64,000 nucleotides of DNA from Chromatiales bacterium (ex Bugula neritina AB1) (lineage in GTDB: Bacteria; Pseudomonadota; Gammaproteobacteria; Granulosicoccales; Granulosicoccaceae), in NCBI GenBank assembly GCA_001730015.1, contig MDLA01000080.1, positions 248,001 through 312,000 on the forward strand. The letters run 5' to 3'. A program made the translations under genes and the position numbers. Below the pieces are notes generated by a model. It was not told where the DNA came from, did not search any database, and was given only the letters and a program-made list of their open reading frames with translations. Of this stretch, positions 9,401 to 18,800 are shown piece after piece (position 1 is the first letter of the stretch; the number at the start of each line of letters is the position of its first letter).

Positions 9401-12400
9401 TGTCGACTCGAATGACAGCGCTGATCAGGAAGTATCAGAACTGGTCCCTGACCCGACTGAAGTTGCTGCAGAGATAACCCAGGCTCAGGCAAAAGCGGGA
9501 GTCTGGCTGTGGCCTGCCGGGGAACTCAGTATCGATGGTCGCTTCATGGCAGTTGTTAGAAATGGTATTGAGCCGACGCTGTACGTGAACGGTTCGGCTA
9601 TACCGAAAACCCAGATTGGTGAACGTATAGCAAACAGACGTGAAAATGCACAGGTGGTGGCATGGTATGGCGTTGATCTGGAGTCAGGCGAAAACACCGT
9701 AGAAGTTAAAGGGACCGGGCCGTTCGGAAATGAACGGATACTTGCCAGTGGTACTTTTAAAAGGCCGTCAACCGGTTCATCAATTCGTCTGACAGCGTTG
9801 GAGGCGACAGTACAGGCTGACGGTGGCAGGTCCGTGCTACCGGTCAGGGTAGAAATTCTCGATGCGTTTGGATATCCCGCACTAGGCGTTTACTTTATTA
9901 CTATCGAAAGTAGCCTTGGTGGCTGGCTGGAAAGCGATATTCAGGATTCCGAACCAGGCAGACAAATCCGGGTAAATAATGGCGAGAGGATCATTAATTT
10001 TGTCAGTTCTGATCGCACCGGAGAAGTCTTGTTGCGTGCCAGTACGGGAGAATTCTCGGATGAAATTACCGTGCATCAGGTATCGGAATCCCGCAAGCTG
10101 ATTGCCGTTGGTCTTCTGGAAGCCGGTGCGAGTCTTTCGCTAACTGACTTTGGCAAAATATCTCCGACACAGGATTTGGGAGGCCTTGATGGTAACTTCC
10201 GGTTTAACACACGCGCTGCCATATTTGCCAAAGGAAGAGTGAAAGGAAATTACAACATGACGTTGTCTTATGATTCAGAAAAAGACAGCAATCAGGATCT
10301 TCTGCGGGATATCAATCAATCAGTGCATTACCCGCTTCATGGAGATGCTTCAGTTCGAGGCTATGAAGCGCAAAGTCGTAGTAAATTGTATTTAAAGCTA
10401 GAGCGTGATAAGCACAGTTTACTGTGGGGTGATTATCTGACTGACTCTAGCGGCGATCACCAGGATCTGGCCCGAAGTCGCAGAACGTTCACCGGATTTA
10501 ATGCCATTTACGACGATGGCAAAAATCGTCTCCGGTTGTTTGCGGCGGAACAGGAAAATAGACGCATAACAGAAGTGGTACCCGGTAACGGTAGCGCATT
10601 GTTATATCGTTTGAAGTCTTTTCCAATTGTGCCAAACAGCGAGGTTGTTGAACTGATTACTCGCTCACGTGATAACCCCGGGCTCATCATTGCACAGACT
10701 CGACTCAGTCGCTTTGGCGATTACATCATTGACCCGGTCGATGGTTTTGTCACATTTTCTTCGGTTGTGCCCACGCTTGACGCGCAACAAAATCCGGTAT
10801 CAGTACGTATTGGCTATGATCTGGAGCGGGGTGGGGAGGATTACCTGGTTTCGGGTTTGCGAATTGACCGGAAGGCAACTGAGAATTTAAAGTTCGGAGG
10901 AAGTGTTACCAGTGACCGACATAGTGAAGATGGCAATCGCCTGGTTGGCGCTTATGCTTCCTATGAGCTTGGTGACACAACACGCCTGAATGCAAGTTTT
11001 GCCACGAGTAATTCGGTTTTGAGCAATAGTGGCAGTGCTGTGCGATTATTTGCTGAGCATCATTGGGGCGGCAAATCACAGGCGCGCACATCATTCACTT
11101 ATGCTCGTGCGGACGCCGATTTCAACAACAGCGGCGCCGCAGTCGCGGCTGGCCGCAGTGAAACACGATTCAACCATAAGCAAAGAGTATGGGACAAAAC
11201 GAATTTGCTGCTGGATGTTGTTCAGAGCGAATCAACGAGTACTAATGAGGGACGTCGCAGTTTTAGCGCGCTGATAGAAAGCCGTCTGCGAAAATGGCTG
11301 GTTCGTGCGGGTCTAAGGCAGGTTACGCAGGAGGATTTTTCAGGCAAAGACAGTTTCGTAACTTCTGTACTTGGGGTGAACCGAAAGATTTCGATCGGCG
11401 ATAAGATCGGAAGCGTCAATGCCGAATACGAACAGGATACCGGCACTGCAAGTCGTCGCCGTGTGAGTCTTGGAGGCAAGCTCCAGGTTCATGAAAAGAC
11501 CCATGTGTATTCAAACTATGAATTGTCAAACAGCCTCCTTGCGCTTGGTGGTATAGGGAACAATGAAAAATCAGAGACACTGACGCTCGGTATAGAAACT
11601 AAGGTGCTGCCATCTGCGCGGTTGTACTCAGAGTACCGCATGCGTGGAGCCTTTGCTTCCCGTGATCACGAAACTGCCAGTGGCATCCGTGCTGATTATG
11701 AAATTAAAAAAGGGCTGAAGGTCACCCCGTCATTTGAGTTTATAAAGGCAATGGATGAAAACTCCAATAACGATTCCATCGCCGCCTCAATTTCAGTGGT
11801 AGATACTCGTAATCCGAACAGTCGAAGGCTGGCCCGACTGGAAGCTAGAAAAACTGACACCAGTAATTATATAGGCTTTCGGGGAAGCTATGCTGCGCGC
11901 GTAAATTCGGACTGGACAGCAATTATTACTGAAAATCTCAGCAGGCAAAGTAACCGCGGTACCGAAGATACGTTGAGGCATTCATTAGTTGCGGGTTTGA
12001 CCAGGCGTCCTAAATCAGACAATCGCCATCATATGTTACTGATGTACAACTGGAAGGAGGAAAAAGGCCTCCAGGCGGGAATTGATCGAAGTGTGCACCT
12101 TGTATCTACCCATCAGAATCTGCAGTTAAGTAAACGGATGTTGCTGACCGGGCGGCTCGGTGGTAAGCGCCATACAACCCGATTACTGAATCGGACTTCG
12201 GCCAGTTTCGCTATGCTGGCGGATGTCAGATTAAATTTCGATTTTAATCGCCGTATAAATCTCGATTTCCGGGGTGGCATGCTCGCGACAGAGGGAATGA
12301 AAGAATTGCGTTATTCGGCTGGCGCCGGAATTTACTACCTGCTCAATAAGAATGCACGTGTCGGATTTAGCTACAACCTTGCTGGATTTCGTGATGAAGA

Positions 12401-12488
12401 TCTTGATGCCGAGCAATACAACGCGCATGGATGGCATTTTGGAATTCAGTACAAGTTTGATGAGGACTCCTTGAAATGGCTGGAATAG
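6414..12488 (+). CDS. Giant exported protein: Ig-like stalk domains fused to a predicted C-terminal outer-membrane barrel
   Basis: I chose ATG 6414 over 6372 because a proper signal peptide (MQIQHRNLIARLLTISSILL) follows it and the upstream codons sit in a hairpin. The product is about 2,024 residues. In order: a N-terminal module shared with its neighbours (GTTIYGQAEVTY, then NTGNVPDQYSL); several DUF11-type units; a carboxypeptidase-regulatory/Cna_B-like unit near residues 560-605 (GIDGLYSVPRLPSGTRY); an SdrD_B-like unit near 822-875 (LFGKIYVDQNCDG, SDADGLYSIYGLQPGHH); an Ig/invasin-like unit near 1,120-1,210. From about residue 1,240 to the end, alternating strands (GNYNMTLSYDSE, RLNASFATSN) finish with WHFGIQYKF, typical of a beta-barrel. 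Likely outer-membrane anchored with a surface or periplasmic stalk. Function unknown. Confidence 0.8.
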   Translation: MQIQHRNLIARLLTISSILLFCVYALSSVSTAAEEPNAPTPPGTTIYGQAEVTYIVADTGESFTVLSNLASIVVGQYYNFSIESDPGSSVESGEAITLSHRITNTGNVPDQYSLNLLPGDNENLIDTVAIYRDNNGNGVVDSGEKIISEFPVVLPGETVDIVVAGAIPVSADVGSIFRFSFEVQSLGSDTISQTVVDEIVVEAGEQLALLKTADPLCTIPLFPEDIVTHTIEIRNIGTNSADGIRILVDGVVLNGFVVQLLVPSEMEFFRFRGRDNFSTGAVPVVRLKGAAENSWIHVDKWNGRAPIASAGLFFLPEQLPVDATEDFSVQFRVLETSGAGSLVSTVATVDFNGDEIADHKSNSTCHSLSVPNAAVPAELKFLEPSEALRVSGAEPVFDRDQDFIDAVHYKILETDSENYLPARDGVYLELHLVALQDAIVSTDGAGKRYVVAQVSSEGTGDSIRVVMLETATAGRYRSIAPIVLSMNGRSSDSVCPMLPQPEEVIVPALSAMNMSCILASEYDDVLQGRFQDSGSGYAIADVALVNPQATVFNSQTLLPVAGAVVSVRLAATDQVAVNNFTGEKYQITTGIDGLYSVPRLPSGTRYYIHVEPPVSHRFPSALDFSHVSRYDVTERSYGRLGRPADRLRDTGDRPVAGVFSVEPDTVLQPADIPLDSDIADVLLSVEKVALQSVVELGQSVAYRVSVKNLDENNITAVMLEDNPPYGFRYVGGTAEVEGESVVDPVRTTAGLLKFELGTIESGETIEVSYVLRSSAGSIDGDGVNSALAKGITKDNALAVSPASRTRVKLQREGVLSDRSALFGKIYVDQNCDGLQNNKEWPIGGVKFYLQDGTYTISDADGLYSIYGLQPGHHVMKIDSSTLPEGLTLKLLDSNQAADPQSRFIDLMPGDFYRADFAAVCPSVERDKVFAEIEARNQSLNGSWLLKAAENFRAGEEHRQFDPLSRVRSDDGDISSGVLDGPGNVRDLADRTVTRRPVDSNDSADQEVSELVPDPTEVAAEITQAQAKAGVWLWPAGELSIDGRFMAVVRNGIEPTLYVNGSAIPKTQIGERIANRRENAQVVAWYGVDLESGENTVEVKGTGPFGNERILASGTFKRPSTGSSIRLTALEATVQADGGRSVLPVRVEILDAFGYPALGVYFITIESSLGGWLESDIQDSEPGRQIRVNNGERIINFVSSDRTGEVLLRASTGEFSDEITVHQVSESRKLIAVGLLEAGASLSLTDFGKISPTQDLGGLDGNFRFNTRAAIFAKGRVKGNYNMTLSYDSEKDSNQDLLRDINQSVHYPLHGDASVRGYEAQSRSKLYLKLERDKHSLLWGDYLTDSSGDHQDLARSRRTFTGFNAIYDDGKNRLRLFAAEQENRRITEVVPGNGSALLYRLKSFPIVPNSEVVELITRSRDNPGLIIAQTRLSRFGDYIIDPVDGFVTFSSVVPTLDAQQNPVSVRIGYDLERGGEDYLVSGLRIDRKATENLKFGGSVTSDRHSEDGNRLVGAYASYELGDTTRLNASFATSNSVLSNSGSAVRLFAEHHWGGKSQARTSFTYARADADFNNSGAAVAAGRSETRFNHKQRVWDKTNLLLDVVQSESTSTNEGRRSFSALIESRLRKWLVRAGLRQVTQEDFSGKDSFVTSVLGVNRKISIGDKIGSVNAEYEQDTGTASRRRVSLGGKLQVHEKTHVYSNYELSNSLLALGGIGNNEKSETLTLGIETKVLPSARLYSEYRMRGAFASRDHETASGIRADYEIKKGLKVTPSFEFIKAMDENSNNDSIAASISVVDTRNPNSRRLARLEARKTDTSNYIGFRGSYAARVNSDWTAIITENLSRQSNRGTEDTLRHSLVAGLTRRPKSDNRHHMLLMYNWKEEKGLQAGIDRSVHLVSTHQNLQLSKRMLLTGRLGGKRHTTRLLNRTSASFAMLADVRLNFDFNRRINLDFRGGMLATEGMKELRYSAGAGIYYLLNKNARVGFSYNLAGFRDEDLDAEQYNAHGWHFGIQYKFDEDSLKWLE

Positions 12489-13135
12489 CTGATCAGTTGT
12501 TTAAATCAATGGAAAGTTATTCAATCGCAAGATTCAAAAGAGCTCGCAGTACGACGGAAAGGACGAGGCTGTTCTATCGCAATAGTTGCGTGTTTTTGCT
12601 ATTGGCCTGGCTTGCTGGATGCGCTAGTACTGATGAATTGTTCGTGCAATACGATGTGAATTTTTGCCCGGTTCCTGCACCAGCGGTAGCAGTTCGGGAT
12701 ATAGCATTAGTTGAAGGTCTGGAAGTACCGTTTCTGGCGCGAAAGCTACTCTCATGGGAGCCGGCTGTATATTTTAACGACGACTCTTCCGCCCTTAGCG
12801 CCGCTGCTCAGCAGTCGTTGCAAAATAACATAAATGTTCTTAAAAGTTTTCCGCAATACCTGGTAACGGTACGGGGTTTTACCGATGAGCGCGCTCCCCT
12901 GGATTATAACCAGGAGCTGGGCATCGATCGGGTCCTTTCTGTACGTACGTTTCTAGGTAAAAATGGTATTGGTAGTGATCGGGTTATCGGTGAATCCCTG
13001 GGTGAATCTATTTCGCTTGCAGAGGATTCACCTGTGGCAAGTCCGATAAACCGGCGAGTAGAACTTATGCTACTGGATAGGGACGGTCGGCCGTTCTCAA
13101 GCCAGCGACAGTTGATTATGAGGTCTACTGAATAA
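12476..13135 (+). CDS. OmpA-family peptidoglycan-binding lipoprotein
   Basis: A hydrophobic stretch ends in the lipobox LAWLAGCAS (Cys49 of the longest frame). After it comes an OmpA-like domain: YFNDDSSAL, VTVRGFTDERAPLDYNQELGIDRVLSVRTFL and NRRVELML, with the Asp and Arg positions that bind diaminopimelate in this family. It would anchor to the outer membrane by lipid and grip peptidoglycan. The start overlaps the last 13 bases of the barrel gene and has GAGGA upstream, so translation is probably coupled; ATG 12509 is an alternative. The N-terminus ahead of the hydrophobic core is unusually long for a lipoprotein. The tight coupling suggests that it works with the barrel protein as a cell-wall brace. 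Confidence 0.85.
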   Translation: MAGIADQLFKSMESYSIARFKRARSTTERTRLFYRNSCVFLLLAWLAGCASTDELFVQYDVNFCPVPAPAVAVRDIALVEGLEVPFLARKLLSWEPAVYFNDDSSALSAAAQQSLQNNINVLKSFPQYLVTVRGFTDERAPLDYNQELGIDRVLSVRTFLGKNGIGSDRVIGESLGESISLAEDSPVASPINRRVELMLLDRDGRPFSSQRQLIMRSTE

Positions 13136-13137
13136 AG

Positions 13138-15786
13138 ATGAACAAGATTCGGAGAATCTCTGCGGTAAAGGTTTTGCTTCTGGTAGCGTGTCTGTTGCCG
13201 GGACTGCTGGTAAAAGCTGCACCACCTGCAGGGACCATAATTAAAAATCAGGCAAGTGCTACGTACACCGACAGCAATGGAATTGAACGTGTTGCTACAT
13301 CGAATGTGGTCGAGACCACTATACAGCAAGTTGCCGCAATGCAGCTTGATCGTGATCAAAATAAGCTTGCAGCAGCAGGGCAGCAGGTCTTTTTGAGTCA
13401 TACTGTTACCAATGGCGGCAATGGGCTGGATAATTTTTCTGTATCAGTTAGTAATGATTCTGCCGGCGACGATTTCGATCTCATTGGACTGCAAATCTAC
13501 AATGATGCCAATCAGGATGGGCGGCCCGATACCTATAGTCCGGTAAATTCTTCTCCGGCACTGGATTCGCAAATGAGTTGGCATTTTGTCATAGCTGGAA
13601 CTATACCCGCTTCCATTTCTGAGTTTCAGATCTCCAGACTGACGCTAACCGTGAACAGTCAATTTAATACTGGTGTCGTAGTGACCAATACAAATTCGGT
13701 TAGCGTCGCAGACGGTGCCGTGGTTGAAGTTACAAAGTCTCTGTCCAATACATCCGGGACAAGCCCATCCGATCCGGTTACTGTAACTTTGGGTTATAGA
13801 AATACCGGGTCTGGCGTCGCAACAGATGTCACGTTGATTGACGCCCTGCCAGCTGGTATGCTGTATATAGCCGGATCTGCACGCTGGAACGAAACCGGCG
13901 CCACCGTACTTAGTGATAGCAACCCGGCGGATCCCCAGGGGTCTGTAAACACGGTGAGATACTGCGCATATAATGCAAGCTGCATTGGTCTCGCTGAGGC
14001 AGAATCTGACGCAGATAATGATAGCAGCAACCAGATAACAGCCATACTTTCCTCGGTTGCTCCGGGTGAGGCTGGTCAGATTACTTTTCAGGTACAGATT
14101 GGTAGTGGTCTAAACGCAGGTAATCTTGGCAATACCGCTGAATTTGAATACTTAAGTGGTCCAGTACTTACTAATCGCTATAGCAGTAATTCAGTGACAT
14201 TTCAGGTTCTGCACTCTACAGCAGTGGTGCTAAATGGATCGGCAACTGTCGCTGTGGATAATACGGCTGAACCGGTAATTGTGTCTTCATCTCCGCAGGG
14301 TACTGCTATCTCCTTCGTCAGTTATGTATGGAATACCGGTAATGGAACCGATACCTATGATCTTGTAATAGATTCTGCGAGCTCGACGTTTCCAGCAGGA
14401 TCGCTATTTAGATTGTTGCAGTCTGATGGTGTCACCCCGCTAATTGATTCCAGTGGAAACGGGCTTCCGGATACAGGGCCTTTGGCGGCCGGTACATTTT
14501 GTAAGGTTGTGGTACAAATAATTCCTCCCAGTGATGCACAGGGAGATAATGGCGGGGCCGGTTACTCTGTGACCACTACGGCCACATCGATCAGTGATAG
14601 TAGTGTCAGCAATTCGATTCTGGATCGATTGTTGTCTCTGACTTCCGCCAGCGTAGATATTACCAATGTAGCCAATGTAAATGATATAGAGGCGACAGGA
14701 GCGGGGTCCGGCCCGGAGGCTGTTGCAGTAAGCACTTTTAGTGTTTCGCCAGGGAGCACTCTGACCTTGCCTCTATTCATTAATAACACCGGAGCTACAG
14801 CAACTTCTTTCGATCTGGCCGGCAGCATCTTTGAAGATTATTCAGAAGTAGAATTACCCGAAGGGTGGCAAATCAGTTTCAGGAAGTCCGGGGAGGAGGA
14901 GGAGCTATCGAACACCGGAGTAATACTTCCTGGTGAATTCATGCAGATCGATACATTAATCACTGTGCCTGCCAATACCGCTCCAGGCACCACCAGTTTA
15001 TATTTCAGAGCGTGGTCGCAGGCTACCGGTGCGCTTGATATTAAACACGATGCCATAGAAGTAGCTTCGATCGAGCAATTGTTGCTGGAGTTGAACCAGG
15101 CGGGCCAACTGGATCCAGGGGGTAGCTATGTTTATGATCATTTGCTGACGAACACAGGAAACACGGTCATAAACAGTGTAACGCTTTCCTTGTCTGATAG
15201 TGAGGAAGCGCAGGGTTGGACATCTGCTCTTTTTGAAGACACTGACGCTGATGGAAAGTTGGGTCCGGCTGATCTGGTTATAACTGATCTGGCGACTATA
15301 GCAATTGGTGAAGTGAGACAGTTGTTTCTGAAGGTGTTTGCGCCCGCAGGTGCTGAGCTACAGAGTACAAATACCACTGAACTGCAAGTGTCGTGGAATT
15401 CAGGGAGCAGCCTGGAAATGGTTTCGAATGTAACTACGGTTACTAGCAGTGAAATTAATATTGTTAAAGAACAAGCGCCGGACCTCGGTTGCAACGGCAC
15501 CCTGAATTCTCCCTATAGTGTTTCAGACTTCTCTATAGAGCCGGGTAATAATTGCGTGAGTTACCGATTGACTGCCACAAATGCCGGTCTTGTTACTGTC
15601 TATAATGTTGAAGTGACTGATGCGACACCAGCGTTTACTGCGTACTTTGGTACGGCATTCTGCTCCATTGGATCCTGTACTGTTACGGAGCCGGTGGCAG
15701 GAGGGCAGGGTAATATCAACGCATCACTCGGTTCACTTGAGCCTGGTGGTTCAGTGATTCTTATTTTTAGTGTCCGAGTTGAGTAA
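13138..15786 (+). CDS. Large exported Ig-like (DUF11-type) repeat protein, paralogue 2
   Basis: An 882-residue protein starting 2 bp after the lipoprotein stop. The signal peptide (MNKIRRISAVKVLLLVACLL, cleavage near VKA) is followed by GTIIKNQASATYTDSNG and NGGNGLDNFSV, the same N-terminal module as in the 981- and 2,024-residue neighbours. Internal DUF11 units include YRNTGSGVATDVTLIDALPA. Asp loops of calcium-binding type occur (NDANQDGRPDTY, DTDADGKLGPAD). The C-terminal domain has paired Cys (DLGCNG, NNCVSYRL, FCSIGSC) and ends FSVRVE. Its domain order matches the product at 3359 throughout. It is probably a second structural chain of the same surface assembly. No anchor motif is present. 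Confidence 0.8.
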   Translation: MNKIRRISAVKVLLLVACLLPGLLVKAAPPAGTIIKNQASATYTDSNGIERVATSNVVETTIQQVAAMQLDRDQNKLAAAGQQVFLSHTVTNGGNGLDNFSVSVSNDSAGDDFDLIGLQIYNDANQDGRPDTYSPVNSSPALDSQMSWHFVIAGTIPASISEFQISRLTLTVNSQFNTGVVVTNTNSVSVADGAVVEVTKSLSNTSGTSPSDPVTVTLGYRNTGSGVATDVTLIDALPAGMLYIAGSARWNETGATVLSDSNPADPQGSVNTVRYCAYNASCIGLAEAESDADNDSSNQITAILSSVAPGEAGQITFQVQIGSGLNAGNLGNTAEFEYLSGPVLTNRYSSNSVTFQVLHSTAVVLNGSATVAVDNTAEPVIVSSSPQGTAISFVSYVWNTGNGTDTYDLVIDSASSTFPAGSLFRLLQSDGVTPLIDSSGNGLPDTGPLAAGTFCKVVVQIIPPSDAQGDNGGAGYSVTTTATSISDSSVSNSILDRLLSLTSASVDITNVANVNDIEATGAGSGPEAVAVSTFSVSPGSTLTLPLFINNTGATATSFDLAGSIFEDYSEVELPEGWQISFRKSGEEEELSNTGVILPGEFMQIDTLITVPANTAPGTTSLYFRAWSQATGALDIKHDAIEVASIEQLLLELNQAGQLDPGGSYVYDHLLTNTGNTVINSVTLSLSDSEEAQGWTSALFEDTDADGKLGPADLVITDLATIAIGEVRQLFLKVFAPAGAELQSTNTTELQVSWNSGSSLEMVSNVTTVTSSEINIVKEQAPDLGCNGTLNSPYSVSDFSIEPGNNCVSYRLTATNAGLVTVYNVEVTDATPAFTAYFGTAFCSIGSCTVTEPVAGGQGNINASLGSLEPGGSVILIFSVRVE

Positions 15787-15846
15787 ATGCGAAAGCTTCA
15801 CAGAATAACAGGCGTTCTATAGTTGTCTCCCGATTGCAGTAAAAAA

Positions 15847-18800
15847 ATGCCCGGGTCGACCGCGCGGCGTATCTGGTGTTTGCTTTTAGTGCTGGTTGGT
15901 CTGAGCCCGGCATGCCTGCTGGCAGAAGGCAGTTGGCAGATGGGGTTGTTCGAAGGCCCGACTCATCGACAAGTGATGTACGAGACGTCTACGGGGAGTG
16001 GGCACAACATATTGAAAGTCGATATTTTAACACCCGGTGAAGTGATAAATGCCCATGTTTGCGGCCATACGGAAAGTCATAATATCCGAGTGCAGATATT
16101 TGATCCTGTGGGAGGTAGTGTCTATGATTCTACAGCGCCGGGAAATGTCTCTTGTAGTAGTGATTTTAATACCACATGGGATCCGGCTGTAACAAACCCG
16201 CACCAATATGTGACAACCACGGCCGGTACTTTTACAGTACACTTAACTAATGTGAATAGTACGTACCTATACCGATACGACCTTACTGTAACAAACAGCT
16301 TAAACGACATAATCGATCCGCGAGTTGCGGGAGGACGATTATGGTCGTTGTACTGGTATTTCAATGCCGGCTCATATGCTGCCGTATATTCAACCAGTGC
16401 CGATCTTTACGTTGTGGCTGATGGCGGATTTACAGGTACTTATTTTATTTGGCGCCTCGATCTGACTAATTTTGCCGGTTTTGTTTATTCTTTGAAAGCC
16501 AACGACTTGGGTGTTACCAGCCCTAACGCAGCAGGTGATGTTGTTGCCGGTATCAGTGTTCCCAGAACTAATAACTCAATACAGGAAAAGTTCCCGATTT
16601 ATCTTGGGTTTCCAGCCAAATCGTTTCCAGCGCCGATTGGTGGTATTAACATATCAGGCTTGAGTTTTGTTGATAGCGAAGGTGTGGATTCCGGAATATC
16701 GCCGGGTTCAACCAGCACTATCCAGGATAGTGGTACATTTACTTTCGAGACCAATTTGTCGACGACTGGCGTTTACGAAATTATTATTGATAGCGGCAGT
16801 CCGAATGGTACGGGTCCGGATGGTACTTACGGACAGGGAGATATTTTTTTACGCGGCAATGCATTTCCGGGTGTTAATTCTGTAGAGTGGAATGGTGAAG
16901 ATAACAGCGGAACAATTATACCGGACGGTGCGTATTCTGCGATGTTAAGTGTCAGAACCGGTGAGTTTCATTTTACCGGTTATGATGTGGAAACCAGTGG
17001 TGGCCCGGGTAGTGAAGGCATTAAGATTTACCGTGCGCTAAATAGTGGAGCGGATCTCCCAACAACGTTGTTCTGGGATGACTTTACAGTGTTGAACAGT
17101 AGTAGTGCCAATGCCTTTAATCAGGAGGGCCTGTTTGACGGAAACCATAATTGGGGGACATTTAGCTCCGGTGGTATTGGGAACAATAGTTATATAGATA
17201 CCTATACGTACGGGCTTATTGCTGAGCCGAATCCGATTGGAGTTGCCATAACAGAAAATGATATTCCCATACCCACTGTTGACAAGAGCTTTGTGCCTTC
17301 AACGATCAACACCGGTGGCTCTTCAACTATGCAGATCGAGATTGAATACAATGGTTCTTTACCCTTAAGTGGCGTTCAACTCACTGACATCATGCCACTG
17401 GGCATGACCCTTCAGAGTGATCCCGGTTCCATAATGGTGACTGGCGCTGGTTGCTCGGGCTTTACTTTCAGTGGGTCTACTGTATCAGGTGGTAATGAGC
17501 TTTCAGTAGTCGGTGGGAATATCGCTGCGAACAGTACCTGTATTATTTCTGCTGATGTAGTTGCGTCGCTACCCGGTGGATTGGTCAATACCACTTCGGG
17601 CGTGAGTAGTAATGAACTCGCAACGGGTGTTGTCAGTAACGGCGCGACACTGAATGTGGTGCCGAATACACCGGGGCCGGCTTTTTCGTGTAACGGTGAT
17701 TTCTACGAATTGGAAACAACCGGTTCAAGCACTCGTTTGTACTCCATTATAAGAGACTCAAATGTCTATACAAGGCAGGAATTTTCATCCGCAAGTTATA
17801 GTGCCTCTGCTGGTTATACCTATACCGCACTAGCTTATAGTCCGGTCGATAATTACCTGTATGCTATTGTTAATCAATCGGATGAAATTGGTGGTAATCC
17901 ATTATCCGGTTCTGTCTTGCGGATTGATAGCACGGGGCAGATTTTTAATCTGGGGGTGCCCGAGCGCGGCCCGAATACTATGGCGATGCCAGTGGTTTCT
18001 GATCGATATGTCGGGGGTACAATCAGTGAGAATGGTCGATATATCGTTGTCACTGATCTGTCAGCCACTTCTAATACGGGCGGCTCGATACCATTTGTGG
18101 AACGGGGGCTGATTCTCGATATTGATTTGTCTGGTTCGACACCACAGGTGCTGTACAACCGCAGGCACGGCAGAGATGTTGGAGACATCGTCGCACACCC
18201 CGATTCAACTTATTATAGCCATAACCCGGTTGAAGGGCTTATCTCGATCGATAGCACTACCGGTAGTGTCACAACTATCGGAGGTGGTGTGACGGATTCA
18301 TTGAGTGGACTGGTTGCTGATTCCTGGGGATCAATCTATGCGCAAAGCACAAGTGGAAAATTCCTGCAGATTGATGCAACGACCGGTGCAGGTACGGTTC
18401 TTAGCCCGCTCGCTTCAAATGCCAGTGCCGATTTAGCATCGTGTGCTTTTGGTCTCGCTGTAAGGAAAACCACAGACGTAACGGAAGTGGTTGCAGGTAA
18501 TAACGTCACTTATACTATCTCGGTAGCTAATGAAAGCGACAGCGTTGCATTGTTTTCGCTTTCAGATGTACTTGGCGACAATCGACGATTTGTGGCTGGA
18601 TCATTGGTGAACCCTTTTGGCGGTAGTTTAAATGCCTATTCCGGCACAGACACGTTGGGTATAACAGGCGCTACACTAGCCGCGAACAGCAAAGCGGATC
18701 TGCTTGTTGAAGTATATTATCCGCCAGACTATCCCCACGGTGTTAGTTCGAATCTGGCGCAGCTTAACAGTCCTGCATTCGGGTTGCTGAATTCCGATGA

